NCBI GenBank assembly: GCA_023423045.1
Contig: JAFAGA010000013.1
Span: 1 to 25,911, forward strand
DNA length: 25,911 nucleotides
Direction of reading: 5' to 3'
DNA from: Bacillota bacterium
Lineage (GTDB): Bacteria; Bacillota; Clostridia; Lachnospirales; Lachnospiraceae
Below are positions 22,210 to 25,911 of the stretch, piece after piece. The position numbers were made by a program, and so were the translations under genes. Below the pieces are notes generated by a model. The model made no database searches, was not told the origin of the DNA, and saw nothing but the letters and a program-made list of their open reading frames with translations. Position 1 is the first letter of the stretch; every line of letters starts with the position of its first letter.

Positions 22210-23088
22210 ATGGCAAAAAAAATTAAACAAATCGCTATCTACGGCAAGGGCGGCATTGGAAAATCGACTACTACAAGCAACCTTTCAGCCGCACTGTCGA
22301 AGCTTGGTTTCAGGGTTATGCAGTTCGGGTGTGATCCGAAAGCGGACAGCACAAACACACTTCGTGACGGCAGCTATATTCCGACCGTACTCGATACGCT
22401 CCGCGAGAAGGGGCAGGTCAAAGCAGCCGATGTGGTATTCGAAGGCTTCAATGGCATTTACTGTGTTGAGGCCGGCGGCCCCGCACCGGGCGTGGGCTGC
22501 GCCGGGCGCGGTATCATTACAGCCGTTGAGCTTTTTAAACAGCAAAAAACATTTGAGGAGCTTGATTTGGACTATGTGATTTACGATGTTCTCGGCGATG
22601 TGGTGTGCGGAGGTTTTGCGACACCCATACGGGAGGGTATCGCTCAGCATGTTTTCACCGTGTCCAGCGGCGACTTTATGAGCATTTACGCCAGCAACAA
22701 CCTGTTCAAAGGGATTAAGAAATACAGCAATGCAGGCGGTGCGCTGCTTGGGGGAATCATTGCAAACTCCATGAATCATGGCTACAGCCGGGAGATTGTC
22801 ACTGATTTTGCCCAGCGCACAAAAACGCAGATTGTGCAATACATACCCCGTTCGGTGACAGTGGCACAATGTGAGCTTAAGGGTAAAACAGTAATTGAAG
22901 CCGCACCGGACTCTGAACAGGCAAAAGTCTACACTCAGCTTGCGGAGTATATTGCGGCTCACGAAACCAGTAAAACACCTTCTCCTCTGGAATTGCAGGA
23001 ATTACGCGACTGGGCGGCAAGCTGGAGTGATAAGCTGCTGGAATTGGAAACCGGAGTTGTTGTTGGGGGCGAGAGCTCAGGAATTTAG
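22210..23088 (+). CDS. NifH-like iron protein (nitrogenase-like reductase component)
   Basis: 292 residues, the usual NifH length. P-loop YGKGGIGKSTT (11-21), the GCDPKADSTN switch I region (40-49), and DVLGDVVCGGF as switch II with C133. C97 in GVGCAGRG and C133 bind the [4Fe-4S] cluster between two subunits in NifH. R100 matches the NifH ADP-ribosylation arginine. It should dock on the NifDK-like complex and deliver electrons with ATP hydrolysis. AAGGAG lies nine bases upstream. Its residues differ from BchL/ChlL mainly by its operon context, with NifB and NifX-type genes; assignment to Mar-, Nfl- or nitrogenase-type needs phylogeny. Confidence 0.93.
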   Translation: MAKKIKQIAIYGKGGIGKSTTTSNLSAALSKLGFRVMQFGCDPKADSTNTLRDGSYIPTVLDTLREKGQVKAADVVFEGFNGIYCVEAGGPAPGVGCAGRGIITAVELFKQQKTFEELDLDYVIYDVLGDVVCGGFATPIREGIAQHVFTVSSGDFMSIYASNNLFKGIKKYSNAGGALLGGIIANSMNHGYSREIVTDFAQRTKTQIVQYIPRSVTVAQCELKGKTVIEAAPDSEQAKVYTQLAEYIAAHETSKTPSPLELQELRDWAASWSDKLLELETGVVVGGESSGI

Positions 23089-23099
23089 AGAGGTGGAAT

Positions 23100-23453
23100 A
23101 TGAAAATAGCGCTTGCCTCAAACGACGGCAAAACCGTAAATACCCATTTTAACAGTACACCCGGTTTTATCATTGCACAAGCTGACGCTTGTGGTTACCG
23201 GATAATGGAACGCCGGGAAAATAACGGTGGAAGCGGCTTAACGTTAAAGGAACTCAATTCTGCCTGCTTTGACTCAACGATTGCTTTGATTTCCGATTGC
23301 GAAGCGGTTATCGCCGCAAAAATCGGCAGAGCGGCAGTAAGCGCACTTTTGCGCAGAAATATTCAGGCTCTGGAACAGACAGGCGGCATTGAGGATTTAT
23401 TGGATAAGTACGTCAAATATCTCGGAAAAAACGGCTACAAACTGCACAAATAA
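23100..23453 (+). CDS. NifX-type cofactor-binding protein (second)
   Basis: 117 residues, starting 11 bases after nifH-like, with AGAGGTGG upstream. The N-terminus MKIALASNDGKTVNTHFNST is the opening strand of the dinitrogenase iron-molybdenum cofactor domain, and CEAVIAAKIGRAAVSALLRR is the conserved C-terminal strand-helix. It is more diverged than the first copy at 13333-13698: it lacks the CQGGGHTEAAL stretch. It may carry a cofactor intermediate or protect the apo-reductase. Its operon position ties it to the NifHDK-like enzyme. Confidence 0.82.
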   Translation: MKIALASNDGKTVNTHFNSTPGFIIAQADACGYRIMERRENNGGSGLTLKELNSACFDSTIALISDCEAVIAAKIGRAAVSALLRRNIQALEQTGGIEDLLDKYVKYLGKNGYKLHK

Positions 23454-23475
23454 ATCATAAAGGGAGGGTCTGACA

Positions 23476-23922
23476 ATGAAAAAGTCAAAAGGGAAAATCC
23501 TGTACGGGGTCATAGCTATCTTTGGATTGTCGGCAGCTATATTGCCGCTGACAATCTACCACTATATGGAAACGGTTTCGATGAAAATGGACAATGCACA
23601 TATGGGCAATGCACACATGGAGTGCTTTGCGGCTTGCCTTGCCGGAACAATAATCGGTGCGGCAATTGCAGTTACCGCTGCTGCGTCATTGTTTTTCAAA
23701 AATATAAAATTAGAAGTGAGCAGTTCAGCCGCACTGTTCACCGGCGGTTTCGCGTTGATTATCGTGCCGCGTATCCTGGGCTTTTGTGCTCATGAGGATA
23801 TGGCTTGCCGCTATATAACCGCACCTACGCTGGCAATCCTGGGTTACGCGGTTATTATTTTGTCGCTTGTGCGGTTAGTGTCGGGTGCTCTGGCAATCCG
23901 TAAAGCATCCGCAGCGGCATGA
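23476..23922 (+). CDS. DUF4418 family membrane protein
   Basis: 148 residues with about four hydrophobic helices (roughly 8-28, 48-72, 82-102 and 113-140). The MECFAACLAGTIIGAAIA and ACRYITAPTLAILGYAV regions match the DUF4418 pattern as I know it, with a Cys before the second helix. Two His- and Met-rich stretches (MKMDNAHMGNAHMEC) lie in the first extracellular loop. It follows the NifX-type gene by 22 bases, with GGGAGGG upstream, but DUF4418 proteins usually accompany FtsX-type permeases such as the one at 24115. Function unknown; the His/Met motif could bind metal. Confidence 0.7.
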   Translation: MKKSKGKILYGVIAIFGLSAAILPLTIYHYMETVSMKMDNAHMGNAHMECFAACLAGTIIGAAIAVTAAASLFFKNIKLEVSSSAALFTGGFALIIVPRILGFCAHEDMACRYITAPTLAILGYAVIILSLVRLVSGALAIRKASAAA

Positions 23923-23929
23923 GCCTGGC

Positions 23930-24083
23930 GTGCTGTCACCCATAATTAGCCAAACCGCACTGCCCATTTTGTCATCCGCCGCGTTGTCGCCGGTCGACGC
24001 AGCCACCGCTGCGCCCCCTTCCTCCGCCTTGTGGAATGACAAAATATTCAGCACTGTTTGGCGAAAGCTGGACGGTACAGCAC
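23930..24083 (-). mobile_element. MITE-like repeat, copy 2 (inverted)
   Basis: 154 bp, opposite in orientation to copy 1 at 17043-17197. Terminal bases GTGCTGT (23930-23936) pair with ACAGCAC (24077-24083); inner GCCAAAC pairs with GTTTGGC and ATTTTGTCAT with ATGACAAAAT. The core at 23981-24031 matches copy 1. It starts 8 bases after the DUF4418 stop and ends 31 before the FtsX-like start, so it fills that gap. No protein is encoded. Confidence 0.7.
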
Positions 24084-24114
24084 ACTAGTACACTGATTAG
24101 AAGGAGATATGTAA

Positions 24115-25347
24115 ATGAATAAATTACACGGCGGCAGGATTACCACGTGGAAAATCGCGCTTAATAATATTGTGCACCGGCAGTTTCGTTCTGTCTGCAT
24201 TGTGCTGTTGATTGCTGTTACGACGCTATTAATTACAAGCGGGACATTACTTGGATTCAGCCTGCGAAATGGCGTTGAGAGCATAAATGCCCGTCTTGGA
24301 GCAGATGCCATGATTGTGCCGCGGTCAGCCGGCGACAGCTTTGAGGGTGCATTGCTATCCGGCTCTCCATCAACCTTTTATCTCACCGCTGATGTCGCAA
24401 ACCGGATTGTTCGCCTTGACGGAATAGAACGGGCTACGGCACAGCTTTTCATATCAACCTTTGATTCCGAACACTGCGCCGCGCTGGTGCAGATAATCGG
24501 ATACGATCCGGCCTCTGATTTTATTGTGACACCGTGGCTGAAAAGCTCAAAAATCACAGAACCCGGTTATGGCGAAGTCGTGATCGGAGGCAATGTACAG
24601 CTACAGCCCGGTGACGAAATGCCCCTTTTTTCTGTAAAACTCAATGTGGCGGGCGTTCTCGACAAGACAGGAATGGGCTTTGACAACGCGGTATTCGTAA
24701 ATTTGGAAACGGCACAGATGCTGCTGGGCGAGTATGAGAAATTTGCCTCAGCCTTGCCGTTACCGGAGGGTGTCGGCACAGAAGACGTGGTTTCGGCAAT
24801 ACTGATTGATTTTAAGAGCGGAACAGACACACAGGCTTTTCAGCAAAATCTCAACCAGGAGTTCCGTACCGACGGTGTCCGATATGTTTCATCGCAGGCC
24901 TTGCTTGCCGGCATATCGAAAAACCTCAACCTTGTCATTGGGATTTTGTTAGTCCTGCTTGGGGCTTTATGGGTGTTTGCCGTATTTGTTCTCGCCATAA
25001 TCTTTACGCTTGCGCTGAACGAACGCCAGCGCGAGTTTGGAATCCTGCGGGCAATCGGGGCGACAAGACGGAAGCTGGCGTCGATTGTGCTGCTGGAAGC
25101 TGCTCTGCTGTGCGCCGCAGGTGCCATTTGCGGTGTCGGCATGGTGTGTCTGATTGTATTTCCATATAATGAGTTAATCAAGCGCGTTTTGCAGACCGCA
25201 TACCTGCCGCCTCAGAGTTTTTCTGTTGTGATCATACTTTTACTGTGCTTTTTGTCAGGTACGATAACGGGGCCGCTGGCGTCTCTGTTCTCGGCAGTGA
25301 GAATAGGAAAAAATGAAGCCTTGGAAAATATACAGGAGGGTTTGTAA
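24115..25347 (+). CDS. FtsX/MacB-type ABC transporter permease
   Basis: 410 residues, AAGGAG nine bases before ATG 24115. One membrane helix near 27-48 is followed by a large extracytoplasmic domain (about 52-265), then three helices near 274-300, 323-350 and 369-395. NARLGADAMIVPRS after the first helix and ALNERQREFGILRAIGATRRK between later helices are the FtsX-family marks. It pairs with the ATPase that begins at 25347 and overlaps its stop by one base (TAATG). Such pairs act as mechanotransmission or export systems rather than importers. DUF4418 is the probable third partner. A role in the nitrogenase-like system is not indicated. Confidence 0.9.
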   Translation: MNKLHGGRITTWKIALNNIVHRQFRSVCIVLLIAVTTLLITSGTLLGFSLRNGVESINARLGADAMIVPRSAGDSFEGALLSGSPSTFYLTADVANRIVRLDGIERATAQLFISTFDSEHCAALVQIIGYDPASDFIVTPWLKSSKITEPGYGEVVIGGNVQLQPGDEMPLFSVKLNVAGVLDKTGMGFDNAVFVNLETAQMLLGEYEKFASALPLPEGVGTEDVVSAILIDFKSGTDTQAFQQNLNQEFRTDGVRYVSSQALLAGISKNLNLVIGILLVLLGALWVFAVFVLAIIFTLALNERQREFGILRAIGATRRKLASIVLLEAALLCAAGAICGVGMVCLIVFPYNELIKRVLQTAYLPPQSFSVVIILLLCFLSGTITGPLASLFSAVRIGKNEALENIQEGL

Positions 25348-25911
25348 TGCTGCTTCAAATAACAAAATTAACAAAAAGCTATGAGCGCCGCGGCGAGAAA
25401 TTTTATGCGGCGGACAATATCGACCTGTGCGTTGAAGCCGGTGATTTTATTTGCATTACAGGTGAGTCCGGCAGCGGCAAAAGCACTCTGCTGAATATGC
25501 TGGCGGGGCTGCAAAAAGCCGATGGTGGTGAAATCCTTTTTGACGGAGACAATCTATGCTCCTTGGGCGATGCCGGACTGGCCGGCCTGCGAGGCAGCAA
25601 AATCGGATATATCCCCCAGGGAAACAGCTTGCTGCAAAACTTCTCAGTGCTTGAAAATGTTTGTCTGCCGTGGTATATCACCCGTAAAGAGGATGTAAAA
25701 AACAAGGCTCGCGAGTTGCTGGACAAAGTGGGAATTGCGCACCTGGAACGCGAAAGCCCGCGCAATTTGTCCGGAGGGGAAGCAAGACGCGTCGCTATCG
25801 CACGGAGTCTGATTACCAACCCTAAAATCCTGATTGCCGATGAGCCGACAGGTGACCTTGATCCCAGAAACACCGACGAAGTCATCCGGTTGTTCTCCTC
25901 GGTCCACGCCC
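25347..25911 (+). CDS. LolD/MacB-type ABC transporter ATPase, partial at right edge
   Basis: 188 codons are visible before the window ends, so the C-terminal part is missing for that reason only. The ATG at 25347 overlaps the permease stop by one base, with GGAGGG nine bases upstream. Motifs seen: Walker A GESGSGKST, Q-loop YIPQGNSLL, signature LSGGEARR, and Walker B ILIADEPTGDLDP. The EPTGDLD form is typical of LolD/MacB/FtsE-type ATPases that partner FtsX-like permeases, which agrees with the gene before it. Confidence 0.93.
   Translation, partial: MLLQITKLTKSYERRGEKFYAADNIDLCVEAGDFICITGESGSGKSTLLNMLAGLQKADGGEILFDGDNLCSLGDAGLAGLRGSKIGYIPQGNSLLQNFSVLENVCLPWYITRKEDVKNKARELLDKVGIAHLERESPRNLSGGEARRVAIARSLITNPKILIADEPTGDLDPRNTDEVIRLFSSVHA

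Noticed and set aside
12377..23453. Classical nitrogen-fixation cluster
   Set aside because: No nifEN or nifV; the NifD-like subunit lacks H442, Q191 and H195 equivalents; neighbours point to sulfur.
1..25911. CRISPR array, tRNA or rRNA genes
   Set aside because: No regularly spaced repeats and no tRNA or rRNA signature was recognised on either strand.

Overview
The window looks like chromosomal DNA of an anaerobic, Gram-positive Clostridia-type bacterium, possibly Lachnospiraceae-like. The signs are strong AGGAGG-type ribosome binding sites, lipoprotein substrate-binding proteins, Rex redox regulators, an iron-type alcohol dehydrogenase and a multisubunit [FeFe] hydrogenase. All recognised genes are on the + strand. 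Calls rest on reading motifs by eye; no database search was run.

Region 1 (1-8.7 kb) is a fermentative redox block. It holds the 3' end of one rex gene, a LysR regulator, and an iron alcohol dehydrogenase whose likely promoter overlaps a Rex-box-like site. Then come a second complete rex and a hydCBA-type NADH-linked [FeFe] hydrogenase operon ending in a small thioredoxin-like [2Fe-2S] protein. Two Rex paralogs beside NADH-consuming alcohol and hydrogen genes fit NADH/NAD+ control.

Region 2 (8.8-12.3 kb) holds two orphan lipoproteins, PstS-like and MetQ-like, neither with a permease or ATPase in the window. It also holds a 54-aa YezD/DUF2292 protein, a pyridoxamine-phosphate-oxidase-fold protein, clear terminators, and a structured intergenic stretch.

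Region 3 (12.4-23.5 kb) is the most interesting part: a nitrogenase-like system tied to sulfur rather than nitrogen. It contains a minimal NifB, a NifX-type protein, a second YezD/DUF2292 protein, a sulfonate/nitrate/taurine-family ABC importer (two permeases, a small one-helix protein, a lipoprotein, an ATPase), a NifK-like and a NifD-like subunit, a cysteine-synthase-family enzyme, a NifH-like reductase and another NifX-type protein. The NifD-like subunit keeps the three P-cluster cysteines and the cofactor cysteine, but lacks the cofactor histidine and the Gln/His pocket residues of true nitrogenase. No nifEN is present. The best hypothesis is a carbon-sulfur bond reductase related to methylthio-alkane reductase: an imported organosulfur compound is reduced by the nitrogenase-like enzyme, and the released sulfide or thiol is captured by the sulfhydrylase.

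Two kinds of repeat interrupt this block. One is a 189-bp element with perfect 40-bp inverted arms just upstream of the NifK-like gene. The other is a MITE-like family with two inverted copies (about 155 bp each) bracketing the 6.7-kb ATPase-to-DUF4418 segment.

Region 4 (23.5-25.9 kb) holds a DUF4418 membrane protein, a FtsX/MacB-type permease and the start of its ATPase, which runs off the window.
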